Assembly: GCA_963828215.1 (NCBI GenBank) | Contig: CAWHFO010000060.1 | Coordinates: forward strand, 124,001-188,000 | Length of the DNA: 64,000 nucleotides | Direction: 5' to 3' | Origin: CAVTJL01 sp963828215 | Lineage (GTDB): Bacteria > Pseudomonadota > Alphaproteobacteria > Geminicoccales > Geminicoccaceae | Part shown: positions 1 through 8,835 of the stretch, piece by piece | Numbering within the stretch: position 1 is the first letter of the stretch | How the letters are laid out: every line of letters starts with the position of its first letter | The notes under the pieces: generated by a model | Told to the model about the DNA's origin: nothing | The model's database searches: none | Seen by the model: only the letters and a program-made list of their open reading frames with translations | Made by a program: the position numbers and the translations under genes

Positions 1-429
1 TCGTCCGAGAGCGCAGATTTCGCCCACATAGTGCATCCCGGTCGCCCAGGGTGCCGCCCGGTGCGACCCATCGGCTTCCGGCGTCGCGGGAGCGACCGGT
101 CGTCTATCCGGATTCGTCAAACCCGCCAGCCATCCTGTTCGCCCCGTACGCGCAAAACAACACTCATCTTATGTCATTCGATACGAAACACGCAACAGGC
201 TGGACTCGGTAGATTTTGCTCCGTGATGCGATGCCGGCCCGCGGCGGGGCGTCACCATCTGGCGCTCGCGGGCGGCGTCCCTATCATGAAGGATGGTCCG
301 GGGTGAGTCGCCTCCACGGCCGCCGGCTCGCGGCGGTGGACGACATCGCACCGGTCAGGCGACGGGCGCGGCGTGCCTGCGGCTACGCCGGCGGCTCCGA
401 CTGGCTCACCGACGAGGGAGGCGGCCCCG
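1..429. other. Gene-free leader upstream of the HPF/cold-shock gene
   Basis: I see no convincing gene here. The stretch around 140-215 is clearly less GC-rich than the rest and could hold promoters. On the minus strand, TTGCGT and TAAGAT lie 18 bases apart around 165-195 and resemble a weak sigma-70 promoter firing to the left. A strong purine-rich ribosome binding site (GAGGGAGG, 415-422) belongs to the gene starting at 430. Confidence 0.4.
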
Positions 430-1014
430 ATGATGCCCCTGCAGGTCACGTTCCACAATGTCGAGAGGTCCGAGGCGCTCGAGACCCGTGTGCGTGAGCG
501 GGCGGCGCGTCTCGAGCGGCTCTGCCGGGACATCACCGCCTGTCGGGTCGTCGTCGCCATCCCCCACAAGAGCGCCGGGAGCGGCAAGCATGCCCTCTCG
601 CTCGCCGTCGAGCTCGACGTCCCCGGCCAGCGCCTCGTCAGCCGGCGCGAGCAGATGCCGCGCGAGGCCAAGGACGGTCTCGGCCATCTCGTCGTCGAGG
701 TGTTCGAGGTGCTCGAGCGCCAGCTCGAGGACTATGTGCAGCTGCGGCGTGGCGAGACCAAGGCCCGGGCCGCCGACGCGCTCCAGACCGGCCGGATCGT
801 CCGGCTCTTCCCGGACCAGGGCTACGGCTTCGTCGAGGTGGGCGGCAGCACCGCGCTGCACTTCACGCCGCGGGCGCTGCAGGGGCTCGCCTTCGAGGAG
901 CTCACGGTCGGCATGGACGTGGCCTGCACGCGCGCAACCGAGGACGGTCCGATGGGCCCGCAGGCGAGCTCGGTCCGCCGGCTGGGCGAGCAGCAGCGGA
1001 TGAGCCGCGGCTAG
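430..1014 (+). CDS. HPF/RaiA-type ribosome hibernation factor fused to a cold-shock domain
   Basis: A cytoplasmic protein of 194 aa. The N-terminal half (about residues 1-110) has the HPF/RaiA (ribosomal S30AE) pattern, a family that binds the 30S subunit in the decoding region and inactivates ribosomes under stress. The C-terminal part (about 121-190, starting GRIVRLFPDQGYGFVEV) is a CspA-like OB fold with an RNP1-like GYGFVEV motif, which binds single-stranded nucleic acid. I chose ATG 430 because GAGGGAGG sits 7-8 bases upstream; ATG 433 is an alternative. The gene converges on the cytosine deaminase-like gene, and the shared CTAG at 1011-1014 supplies both stop codons. Domain calls are from motif recognition. 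A role in translation control under stress or cold is inferred. Confidence 0.85.
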   Translation: MMPLQVTFHNVERSEALETRVRERAARLERLCRDITACRVVVAIPHKSAGSGKHALSLAVELDVPGQRLVSRREQMPREAKDGLGHLVVEVFEVLERQLEDYVQLRRGETKARAADALQTGRIVRLFPDQGYGFVEVGGSTALHFTPRALQGLAFEELTVGMDVACTRATEDGPMGPQASSVRRLGEQQRMSRG

Positions 1015-2307
1015 GCGGCGGCTCCCCGGGGCGGGCGCATCGGGCTGACCTCGGTCGGACGCCCGGGCAGGTCCAGGCGAGCCGTGCGCGGCGGGCTCGA
1101 GGCGACGATGCGCCCGCCCCGGATGACCTGGAGACGCGCCGCCCTGAGGCGGATCGCCTCGATGGGGTCGGCCGCCTCGAGGACGACGAGGTCGGCGCGG
1201 CAGCCGGGCAGGACGCCGTAGCCCTCGAGGCCGAGGATCCGCGCCGGCCGCTCCGTCACCGACGCGAAGCAGGTGGCCATCCCCTCGAGGCTGGTCATCT
1301 GCGCCACGTGCAGCGCCATGTGCGCGACCTCGAGCATGTCGCCCGAGCCCAGCGGGTACCAGGGATCCATGACGCAGTCGTGGCCGAACGCGACCAGGAT
1401 GCCCTGGGCCAGCATCTCGGGCACGCGGGTCATGCCGCGCCGCTTCGGGTAGGTGTCGTGGCGGCCCTGCAGCGTGATGTTGATGAGCGGGTTCGCGATC
1501 GCGGCGACGCCCGCCTCGGCGATCAGCGGCAGGAGCTTCGAGACATAGTAGTTGTCCATGCTGTGCATGGAGGTCAGGTGCGAGCCGGCGACCCGGCCGC
1601 CGAGCCCGAGGCGCCGGGTCTCGAACGCCAGGCTCTCGATGTGGCGGGACAAGGGATCGTCGGTCTCGTCGCAATGCAGGTCGACCATGAGCCCGCGCTC
1701 GGCCGCGATCTCGCAAAGGTCGGCCACGGAACGCCGGCCGTCCTCCATCGTCCGCTCGAAATGCGGGATGCCGCCGACGATGTCGACGCCCCTGTCGAGG
1801 GCGCGCAGGAGATTGGCCCGCGCGTCGGCCGAGCGGTAGAGGCCGTCCTGCGGGAAGGCCACGAGCTGGAGCTCGAGATAGGGCCTCACCCGCCGCCGCA
1901 CCTCGAGCAGGGCCTCGACGCCGACGAGCCGGTCGTCGCAGACGTCGACATGGCTGCGGATGGCGCCGATGCCCTGGGCGACCGCGAGGTCGCAATAGGC
2001 GAGCGCCCGCTCGGCCACGGCCTCGACCGTCGAGCAGGGGCTTCAGCTCGCCCCACAGGCCGATGCCCTCGAGGAGCGTGCCCGAGCGGTTGAGCCGCGG
2101 CAGGCCCAGCGACAGGGTCGCGTCCATGTGGAAGTGGCAGTCGACGAAGGGCGGCGTCACCAGCCGGCCCGTGGCGTCGATCTCGGACCGCGCCGCGGCT
2201 GCGATCGCCGGGCCCACCTCCCGGATCAGGCCGCCCTCGATCAGGATGTCGACGCCCGTCTCGCCCGAGGGCAGGTTGGCGCGACGGAGGATCAGGTCGG
2301 GCTGCAT
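1011..2307 (-). CDS. codA: Cytosine deaminase-like amidohydrolase, one frameshift
   Basis: Amidohydrolase-superfamily TIM barrel related to cytosine deaminase (cytosine to uracil plus ammonia). Visible metal-site motifs are HFHMD near the N-terminus, SHVDVCD, DLHCDETDD and GHDCVMDPWYPLG; the last is very characteristic of CodA. ATG 2307 opens the frame as far as ELKPLL. The frame then shifts at about 2028-2034 and continues as TVEAVAERALAYCDL to the stop at 1011. Dropping one C (CTCGACG to CTGACG on the coding strand) gives 431 aa, close to the 427 aa of E. coli CodA. The break therefore looks like a one-base insertion. No codB permease is adjacent, so other N-heterocycles or amides are possible substrates. 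Confidence 0.8.
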
Positions 2308-2584
2308 TCGTTCATCCGCTTGCTCTTGCGGGCCACCGCCGGCTCAGCATCCTGGAGGATCGCGGCCGCACGTGACCTCGCTCGGGCACCGACCTAGCAG
2401 AGGAGCCCCGCCCTGACCACTCGTGGGCCGGACGCGACGCCGGGGAGACGAGCCGGGCCGGGCCCTGCCGGTCGGCCACGCTGCTCAATAGCTTGACGGT
2501 AGCATTCGTGGCGGCGAAGAGAGCGTTCGAGGCGATTTGGAGAGGGCGTGCAGCGCTGCCCCCGGCCCCGCCTCCAGGAGCCCG

Positions 2585-3052
2585 ATGAGCCCTGACCTCG
2601 TTCTGCGCGATGCCGGGCCCGGCGATGTCGGGGCGCTCGTCGGGCTCGAGAGCCGGTCCTTCGGCGGCGATCATCTGAGCCGCCGCAGCTTTCGCAGGCT
2701 GATCGGCCGGTCGAGCGCCGGGCTGATCGTGGCGGACTGCGACGGTCGGCTCGTCGGCTACGCGCTCCTGCTGTTCCGGCGAGGCAGCCGGAAGGCCCGG
2801 CTCTACTCGATCGCGCGCGACGCGGAGGCAGCGCCGCCGGGCACGGGCCGGGCGCTGCTGGCGGCGGCGGAGCGCCTGGCCGCTGCGAGCGGGGCCCGAG
2901 AGCTGAGGCTCGAGGTGCGGACGGACAATGCCGCCGCCTTGCGTCTCTACGAGGCCAGCGGCTATCGGCTTGGGGGTCGGCGACGCGGCTATTACGAGGA
3001 CGGCGCGGATGCCCTCAGGATGGCCAAATTTCTGGTGAAGGATGGCGCATGA
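2585..3052 (+). CDS. GNAT acetyltransferase paired with a RimK-like ligase
   Basis: A 155-aa single-domain GNAT (Gcn5-related N-acetyltransferase). The acetyl-CoA loop region reads PGTGRALLAAAE (a variant of the R/QxxGxG/A motif), followed by the typical VRTDNAAALRLYEASGY. ATG 2585 has AGGAG six bases upstream. The stop overlaps the start of the next gene (ATGA, 3049-3052), so translation is probably coupled. Iyer and colleagues described GNATs linked to RLAN-type ATP-grasp amidoligases, and relatives are often fused to a C39-like peptidase; no peptidase is present here. The two genes probably act on the same small molecule or peptide. The substrate is unknown. Confidence 0.85.
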   Translation: MSPDLVLRDAGPGDVGALVGLESRSFGGDHLSRRSFRRLIGRSSAGLIVADCDGRLVGYALLLFRRGSRKARLYSIARDAEAAPPGTGRALLAAAERLAAASGARELRLEVRTDNAAALRLYEASGYRLGGRRRGYYEDGADALRMAKFLVKDGA

Positions 3053-4506
3053 CCGGCTGGCTGATCGTCGTCGACCGATTGAGCGATCTGCCGCAGGCCC
3101 TCGAGGGGCTGCCGGTCATGACCACGCGCGACTATATCCAGCGGCCGCGCGCGGCCGGGCGACTGCCGCCCAAGGTCCTCAATCTCTCCCGCGACTACGG
3201 CTACCAGACGCTCGGCTATTTCTGCTCGCTGCTGGCCGAGGCGCGCGGCCACAAGATCGTGCCGAGCGTGACGACGATGCTCGAGCTGCGGCGGCGGAAT
3301 TTCTATGCCTATGCTCTGCCTGACCTCGAGGAGCTCCTCAACCGCACCCTCCGTCGCCTGGCCGAGCCGCCCCAGACCTCGTTCCGCCTGCTCGTCTGCC
3401 TCGGCCATGCCGACGACGGACGCCTCGCCCGCTTCGGCCGCCAGCTCTACGACTGGCTGCGCTGCCCGATCCTGGAGGTGTTCGTTCAGGCCGGCGAGCG
3501 GTGGCGGATCCGGCGGGTGGCCCCGGTCGGGATCAACGAGCTGGGCCCGGACGGCAAGGCGATGCTGGCCCAGGCCGTCCAGGCCCAGCTCAAGAGCCCG
3601 TGGCGCGACCCCAAGGCCAAGGTCCTGCCGCGCTTCACGCTCGCCGTCCTGTTCGACGCCAAGGAGAAGCTGCCGCCGAGCGAGCCGCAGAGCCTGCGGC
3701 ATTTCGGACGCGTCGCCGAGCGGCTGGGCCTGGGCGTCGAGCTCATCGGCAGGCACGATCTCGACCGCCTGCCCGAGTACGACGCGCTCTGGATCCGCGA
3801 GACCACCAACATCGACCACCACACGTTCCGCTTCGCCAAGCGCGCCGAGCAGGAGGGCATGCCGGTCATCGACGATCCGACCTCGATCGTCCGCTGCACC
3901 AACAAGGTCTACCTGGCCGAGCTGATGGCCGCGAACGACGTCGCCACACCCAGGACCGTCACCATCTCGAGCGTGCGCGAGCTCGAGGAGCTCGAGCGCC
4001 AGCTCAGCTATCCCATGGTCCTCAAGATCCCGGACGGGTCGTTCTCCCGTGGCGTCAGCCGGGTGGGCAGCCGTGCCGAGCTCGAGCGCAGCGTGCGCGG
4101 CATGCTCGAGGATTCCGATCTGATCCTGGCGCAGGAGTTCATGCCGACCGACTATGACTGGCGGGTCGGCGTGCTCGACGGCGAGCCGCTGTTCGTGACC
4201 CAGTACAAGATGGCCCGCAACCACTGGCAGATCGTCCACCACAAGGAAGGCGGCAGGACGGTCGAGGGTGGCTTCCAGACCCTTCCCATCGGGGAGACGC
4301 CGCCCTCCGTGGTCGGGGCGGGCGTCAAGGCCGCGCGGCTGATCGGGCGCAGCCTCTACGGCGTCGACATCAAGCAGAACGAGCGCGGCGTGTTCGTGAT
4401 CGAGGTCAACGACAATCCGAACCTCAACATGGAGGTCGAGGCCAAGGCCGAGGGCGACGAGGTCTGGCGCCGGCTGGCCCAGTGGTTCCTGAAGCGCCTG
4501 GCATGA
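3049..4506 (+). CDS. RimK-family ATP-grasp amidoligase with RLAN N-terminal domain
   Basis: A 485-aa cytoplasmic protein. Residues about 1-200 match the RimK-like ATP-grasp N-terminal (RLAN) domain, for example VLNLSRDYGYQTLGYFCSLL. Residues about 260-480 are an ATP-grasp ligase with the nucleotide-binding run YPMVLKIPDGSFSRGV and the metal-binding EVNDNPNLN close to the C-terminus. The family joins carboxylates to amines using ATP. Its start overlaps the GNAT stop by four bases, giving a two-gene operon that ends at the hairpin at 4518-4546. The reaction type is well supported by family; the actual substrates are unknown. Confidence 0.85.
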   Translation: MTGWLIVVDRLSDLPQALEGLPVMTTRDYIQRPRAAGRLPPKVLNLSRDYGYQTLGYFCSLLAEARGHKIVPSVTTMLELRRRNFYAYALPDLEELLNRTLRRLAEPPQTSFRLLVCLGHADDGRLARFGRQLYDWLRCPILEVFVQAGERWRIRRVAPVGINELGPDGKAMLAQAVQAQLKSPWRDPKAKVLPRFTLAVLFDAKEKLPPSEPQSLRHFGRVAERLGLGVELIGRHDLDRLPEYDALWIRETTNIDHHTFRFAKRAEQEGMPVIDDPTSIVRCTNKVYLAELMAANDVATPRTVTISSVRELEELERQLSYPMVLKIPDGSFSRGVSRVGSRAELERSVRGMLEDSDLILAQEFMPTDYDWRVGVLDGEPLFVTQYKMARNHWQIVHHKEGGRTVEGGFQTLPIGETPPSVVGAGVKAARLIGRSLYGVDIKQNERGVFVIEVNDNPNLNMEVEAKAEGDEVWRRLAQWFLKRLA

Positions 4507-4517
4507 GGCAAAAAGAA

Positions 4518-4546
4518 GAGGCCCTCCGCGGGGGGCGGGGGGCCTC
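4518..4546. terminator. Bidirectional intrinsic terminator between the ATP-grasp gene and DUF1328
   Basis: GAGGCCCTCCGC (4518-4529) pairs with GCGGGGGGCCTC (4535-4546) over 12 bp with one G-U pair and a five-base G loop. Read on the minus strand, the hairpin is followed by TTCTTTTTG, a good U-tract, so it best terminates the leftward DUF1328 gene. It may also stop the rightward operon. Confidence 0.75.
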
Positions 4547-4617
4547 AAGGTCCAACCGACAGGGAGGACGGATCCGAAACGCCCGAGGCCGCTGAAGGCT
4601 CCCGGGCAATCGACGGA

Positions 4618-4794
4618 TCAGGGCATCGTGCGGCGGCCGCGCATGAAGTGGGCCAAGAGGCTCACCACCAGCAGAACCAGGAAGACGAAGAAGAGGATCT
4701 GGGCGATCCCGGCCGAGGCCGAGGCCACGCCGCCGAAGCCCAAGAAGCCCGCGACGAGGGCGACGACGAGGAAGATCAGGGCCCAATACAACAT
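4618..4794 (-). CDS. DUF1328 small membrane protein (YtjA-like)
   Basis: A 58-aa protein made almost entirely of two hydrophobic helices (about residues 2-24 and 29-50), with a Gly-Phe-rich turn FLGFGG and a basic tail HFMRGRR. Length and pattern match DUF1328/UPF0391, small inner-membrane proteins often induced by stress. ATG 4794 is preceded by AGAGG at good spacing. A longer upstream frame exists but has no membrane or family signal. The gene ends at the hairpin at 4518-4546 and sits beside other small stress-type membrane proteins read the other way. Confidence 0.8.
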   Translation of the reverse strand: MLYWALIFLVVALVAGFLGFGGVASASAGIAQILFFVFLVLLVVSLLAHFMRGRRTMP

Positions 4795-5047
4795 GGTCAG
4801 GTACCTCTCAGGTGGCGCGTCTTGGAGCGCGTGGTCTCTCGGGACGATCGCGAGGTCTTCGACGACCCGGGCTGATCGCCCGCACAATCGACCCGACGAT
4901 CCATGCTCGAGGAAACCGACGGCGGGCCTGTGGGTTCCGCGGCCGGGAACCGGGCTCTCGATCCGGCGTTTCGATTCCGGCCGGGGCGTGCGATCCTTCG
5001 CGCAAGGCGCCTTGTGCCCGCGGTCGGCCAACGAAGGAGGATGGGCG

Positions 5048-5368
5048 ATGACCATGGACGATCAGGGGAACGTCGATCTCGCGACCCTGCAACGCGACAT
5101 CTCCAAGATACGAGAGGATCTCATGAGCCTGCGCGACCATCTGAGCGAGGGTGTCAAGCAGCGGACCGACGAGGCGCGGGCCGCAGCCGAGGAGCGCATC
5201 GGCGAACTCAAGGACGAGCTCGACCGGCTGACCAGCGAGCTGGGGGTTCACGGCCGGGACGCCATGGCCAATGTCGAGCGTCACATCCACGAGCGGCCGA
5301 TGACCAGCATCGCGATCGCTTTCGGGCTCGGCATGATCGTCAGCCGGTTCCTTCTCGGCCGACGCTGA
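5048..5368 (+). CDS. DUF883/ElaB-YqjD-like membrane-anchored protein
   Basis: A 106-aa protein with a long charged amphipathic helix (about residues 10-75, rich in E, D, K and R, probably coiled coil) and a short C-terminal membrane segment SIAIAFGLGMIVSRFLLG ending GRR. This is the ElaB/YqjD/DUF883 layout, whose E. coli members are tail-anchored, bind ribosomes and are induced in stationary phase. ATG 5048 has AAGGAGG (5034-5040) upstream. It starts a rightward run of three genes with short gaps, all of envelope-stress type. Confidence 0.8.
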   Translation: MTMDDQGNVDLATLQRDISKIREDLMSLRDHLSEGVKQRTDEARAAAEERIGELKDELDRLTSELGVHGRDAMANVERHIHERPMTSIAIAFGLGMIVSRFLLGRR

Positions 5369-5383
5369 GCCACCGGATCCTCC

Positions 5384-5764
5384 ATGCTCGGCTCCCTGCT
5401 CGATCTCGACCATCTTCGCTGGAGCCTGCGGGGGCTGGTGCTGCGCCTGATCGCAGCGGTCCTCGCCCTCGTCGGATGCATCTTTCTCCTGATGGCCCTC
5501 TGGTGGGTGCTGGCGTTCTACCTGGCGGCGCCTTGGCCGGCCGTGGTGATGGGCGGCGGCTTCCTGCTGCTCGCCATGCTTTTCCTGCTCGTGGCCGCCG
5601 TCCGGCGCCCGCCGCCGAGGAGTGCTCCGGCTCCGCTCTCCCTCGCCGGCACGGCCGCGTCGACGGTCTTCGATATCGTGCGCCGCTACCCCATGGCGAC
5701 CCTGCTCGCCGCCGTTGCGGCCGGCATCGCCACGGAATGGGTCTCGCCGCGCCGGCGGCGCTGA
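5384..5764 (+). CDS. YqjE/holin-like membrane protein (DUF1469 type)
   Basis: A 126-aa protein with two strong transmembrane helices (about residues 20-42 and 50-70), a proline-rich linker (RRPPPRSAPAP), then an amphipathic stretch and a possible third helix (YPMATLLAAVAAGIATEWV) before a basic end. Databases often call this type 'phage holin family', but there is no phage context here. The position after a DUF883 gene matches the yqjD-yqjE arrangement in other proteobacteria. It starts 15 bases after the previous stop. Function is inferred only as membrane stress adaptation. Confidence 0.7.
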   Translation: MLGSLLDLDHLRWSLRGLVLRLIAAVLALVGCIFLLMALWWVLAFYLAAPWPAVVMGGGFLLLAMLFLLVAAVRRPPPRSAPAPLSLAGTAASTVFDIVRRYPMATLLAAVAAGIATEWVSPRRRR

Positions 5765-5831
5765 GGCTCCGCCGGAACCGCGGGCCCCTCTGCTCGTTTG
5801 CCCTTCGGGGCATCGAGCGGAGGAGTCCATC

Positions 5832-6614
5832 ATGGCCGGCAACCGACAGGAAGACGCAGAAAGCCTCGACCCTCGCCTGACCTTCGGCACGCCCGAGGCG
5901 GTGCTGGCGCGGGACGACCTCGCGACGGCCGAGAAGCGCCGGATCCTGGAGCGCTGGCGCTACGACGAGGAGCGCCTCGCCGCCGCGTCGGCCGAGCATA
6001 TGGAGGGCGGCGAGGAGCCGATGCTCGGGAAGGTCGCCGTGGCGCTGAGGGAGCTCGACGATCCGGGGGCCGAGGCGGAAGCCCACCTCGTGGTGGCCTT
6101 GTTCGACGATCCGGCCAGCTTCTCCGGCGCCGCCGACGATCTGGTGCAGGCCGGCATCCCCCGGGCCGAGATCAACATCCTGAGCTCCTACGACGCGCTC
6201 CGCCGCGCCTATGGCGATCTCGTGCCGCCCGAGGACGAGCTGGCCCGCGGCATCCGTGACCCCGACCGGGGTGCCCACGGCCAGGAAAGCGCCGGCGATG
6301 CCATCGGCGGCCTCGTCGGCGGGGTGGCCTATCTGGGCGGCATCCTGGGCCTCGGCGCCGCTGTCGCCACCGGTGTGGGGTTCGTGCCTCTGGCGATCGG
6401 CGGGGTGGTCGGCGGCGGAGCCATCGGCGGCCTGCTCGCCAAGGTCACGAGCGACCGCAACCTCGACACCTACAAGGACCAGCTGTCGAAGGGCGGGCTT
6501 CTGGTCGCGGTGGCGACGGGCGACGGCGCCGCCACGGCCGCGGCCGAGCGCATCCTCGCCGCCCATGGCGGCCAGCAGATCACGCTCGATCGACCGCCGG
6601 GGCCGGCCACCTAG
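5832..6614 (+). CDS. General-stress-type protein with a glycine-rich membrane hairpin
   Basis: A 260-aa protein. The N-terminal 60 residues are charged (AEKRRILERWRYDEERLAAAS). Residues about 75-125 resemble the YflT/general-stress-17M fold (HLVVALFDDPASFSGAADDL, then AGIPRAEINIL). Residues about 155-205 form a glycine/alanine-rich hydrophobic double segment (GGLVGGVAYLGGILGLGAAV) typical of membrane hairpins. ATG 5832 has GGAGGAG upstream. The stop overlaps the stop of the convergent PEP-hydrolase-like gene in a shared CTAG. I recognise the domain style rather than a named family. A second YflT-like protein lies at 34506-35031. Confidence 0.7.
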   Translation: MAGNRQEDAESLDPRLTFGTPEAVLARDDLATAEKRRILERWRYDEERLAAASAEHMEGGEEPMLGKVAVALRELDDPGAEAEAHLVVALFDDPASFSGAADDLVQAGIPRAEINILSSYDALRRAYGDLVPPEDELARGIRDPDRGAHGQESAGDAIGGLVGGVAYLGGILGLGAAVATGVGFVPLAIGGVVGGGAIGGLLAKVTSDRNLDTYKDQLSKGGLLVAVATGDGAATAAAERILAAHGGQQITLDRPPGPAT

Positions 6615-7441
6615 AAGCGCAGCGCCTTGAAGGCCGCCGTCTGGGCGGTCAGGGCTTTCTCGGTCGGCAGGCGCTCCATCGACGAGGCGCCGTAGAAGCC
6701 GTTGCAGTGCCGCGTGTGCTTGAGGATGTAGTCGGCATCCTCGGGCATCGAGATCGGGCCGCCGTGGCAGAGGACGATGATGTCCTTCCTGACGCGCTTG
6801 GCGGCCTCCGCCCATTCGTCGATGAGCTGGGGGCAGTCCTCGAGCCTGAACGCGGTATCGGCGCCGATGGCGCCGCCGGTGGTGAGGCCCATGTGCGGCA
6901 CGAGGATGTCGGCGCCGGCCTCGGCCATCGCCACGGCCTCCCCGGTCGAGAACACGTAGGGCGTGGTCAGCAGGTCAAGCTCGTGGGCGGCCCGGATCAT
7001 GTCCACCTCGAGCCCATAGCCCATGCCGGTCTCCTCGAGCTGCTTCCTGATCGTGCCGTCGAACAGGCCCACGGTGGGGAAGTTCTGCACGCCCGCGAAG
7101 CCCATGTCCTTGAGCTGCCTCAGGAAATGATCGCGCAGCATGAACGGGTCGGTGCCGTTGACGCCGGCCAGCACCGGCGTCTTTTTCACGACGGGCAGCA
7201 CCTCGTGCGCCATCTCGACGACGATGTCGTTGGCGTTGCCATAGGCCATGAGCCCGGCCAGCGAGCCGCGTCCGGCCATCCGGTAGCGTCCGGAATTGTA
7301 GATGACGATGAGGTCGATCCCGCCCGCCTCCTCGCACTTGGCCGAGAGGCCCGTGCCGGCACCGCCGCCGACGATCGGCTCGCGCCGGGCGACCATGCCC
7401 TGGAAACGCTCGAGCAGGGCCTTGCGCTCAAAACGGGGCAT
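6611..7441 (-). CDS. Phosphoenolpyruvate-hydrolase-family TIM-barrel protein
   Basis: A 276-aa intact TIM-barrel protein of the 'phosphoenolpyruvate hydrolase family' (the C-terminal half of Tm-1/UPF0261-type proteins). Signatures are VGGGAGTGLSAKCEEAGGID, the VLAGVNGTDPF run, GFAGVQNFPTVGL, and the C-terminal FYGASSMERLPTE. It starts 10 bases after the Tm-1-like gene stop, and the pair is fused in plants and fungi (tomato Tm-1). The two halves therefore very likely form one complex. Catalytic activity in bacteria is not established; the name describes the fold. Confidence 0.85.
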   Translation of the reverse strand: MPRFERKALLERFQGMVARREPIVGGGAGTGLSAKCEEAGGIDLIVIYNSGRYRMAGRGSLAGLMAYGNANDIVVEMAHEVLPVVKKTPVLAGVNGTDPFMLRDHFLRQLKDMGFAGVQNFPTVGLFDGTIRKQLEETGMGYGLEVDMIRAAHELDLLTTPYVFSTGEAVAMAEAGADILVPHMGLTTGGAIGADTAFRLEDCPQLIDEWAEAAKRVRKDIIVLCHGGPISMPEDADYILKHTRHCNGFYGASSMERLPTEKALTAQTAAFKALRF

Positions 7442-7451
7442 CCGACCTCTC

Positions 7452-8652
7452 CTAAGCCGCGATCTCGCGGAACTGCGTGACGACAGCCTCGGCGAAGGCC
7501 GGGTCGTTGATGGCGTGCGGCACCCTGACGAGCCGTCTTTTGGCGGTCGGCCGGACGTGCTTTTCGAGCGTCTCGAAGAGGGCGTTGTCGGCCGCCGGGT
7601 CGTAGAAGGGCTGACCCGGAGCGTCGATCAGCGAGACGCCCCCCTCGGGCAAAAGGAACCGGACCGGCCCCTCCATCCGGTTCAGCCGCTCCGCGATCCA
7701 CTCGGCCATGCGCACGTTCTCGTCGGGAGTCGTCCGCATCAGCGTGACCTGCGGATTGTGGACATAGAGGTTGCGGCCGCGGAACCGTTCCGGGACCGTA
7801 TCCATCGCCCCGAAGTTCACCATGTCGAGGGCACCCACCGAGCCGACATAGGGCACCCGCGTGCGGATCATCGCGCCGAAGCGGTCGTCGGTGCACGGAA
7901 AGACGCCGCCGAGCAGAAAATCGCAGACCTCGGTCGTGGTGAGGTCGAGGACGCCCGCGACGAGGCCGCTGTCGACGAGCTTTTCCATCGACTGGCCGCC
8001 GGTGCCGGTGGCGTGGAAGACGAGACAGTCGTACCGGGACGCCAGCGCCTTCGTCACCATCTGGACGCAGGGTGTCGTCACTCCGAACATGGTGAGGCCG
8101 AGCGCCGGCTTGTCCTCGGTCGCCGGCGTGGGGATGGCGTTCCTCATCATCCCCGCCAGCGCATGCGCGGCGTTGCCGAGGACGCGCCGCGAGATGCGGT
8201 TGAGGCCCTGGACGTCGGTGACCGAGTACATCATGGCGATGTCGGAGGGGCCCACATAGGGGGCGACGTTGCTGCTGGCGACGGTCGAGACGAGGACCTT
8301 GGGCGTGCCGATCGGCAAGGCGCGCATCGCGGGCGCCACGAGCGCCGTGTTGCCGGAGCCCCCGGCACCGATCATGCCGCCGATATCGTCCCGGGTCCGC
8401 ACGAAGCGCTCCAGCGCCACGGCCATGCCGCTCGACTGCCTTGCCGCGGTCGCCCTGCCCGAGCACGGCTGCGGCACCGTCCGGATGATGGGCCGCGACC
8501 TCGGTCGGAGGCACGTCGACGCCCGAGCCGTCGCTTTGCGTGCCCACGTCGACCGTCAGCACGTCGAGACCGGCAGCGCCGAGCCGCTGGGCGATGTAGC
8601 GGAGCTCGGCACCCTTGGTGTCGAACGTGCCGACGACATAGGCCCTGCTCAC
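7452..8652 (-). CDS. Tm-1-like ATP-binding protein (UPF0261), one frameshift
   Basis: The GTG start at 8652 has GGGAGG upstream and gives SRAYVVGTFDTKGAELRYIA, the classic UPF0261/Tm-1 N-terminus. The frame runs to GDRGKAVE and shifts at about 8427-8431. It then continues GMAVALERFVRTRDDIGGMI to the stop at 7452. Removing one base gives 399 aa, the usual length. Conserved runs include GAGGSGNTALVAPAMRALP, PKVLVSTVASSNVAPYVGP and VFHATGTGGQSMEKL. Plant Tm-1 binds ATP and inhibits tobamovirus replication; the bacterial role is unknown. It forms a two-gene operon with the downstream PEP-hydrolase-like gene and diverges from fdsB. Confidence 0.8.
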
Positions 8653-8835
8653 CGCTCGTCCTCCCTGGTCTGCCCGCGGCCTCGCCGGTGGCCCGGGCTT
8701 CTCGTCGCTCCTCGGCCCGGAGAATAGAGCCCGAGCCGCAAAGGCCAAGCGCTTCCGGCGTCCAGGTCTTCGCCGCTTTCCGTCGCCGGCTCGCCGTACT
8801 AGGTGGAGAGAGAATGATCAGGCGGGTGGCAGGTG

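Noticed and set aside
406..2307. A single 633-aa minus-strand frame covering codA and the HPF gene
   Set aside because: Only its first part is real CodA; after the break it is an out-of-frame shadow that runs antisense through the HPF gene.
5384..5764. Phage holin
   Set aside because: The family label is holin-like, but there are no lysis or phage structural genes, and the DUF883 neighbour points to the YqjE stress family.
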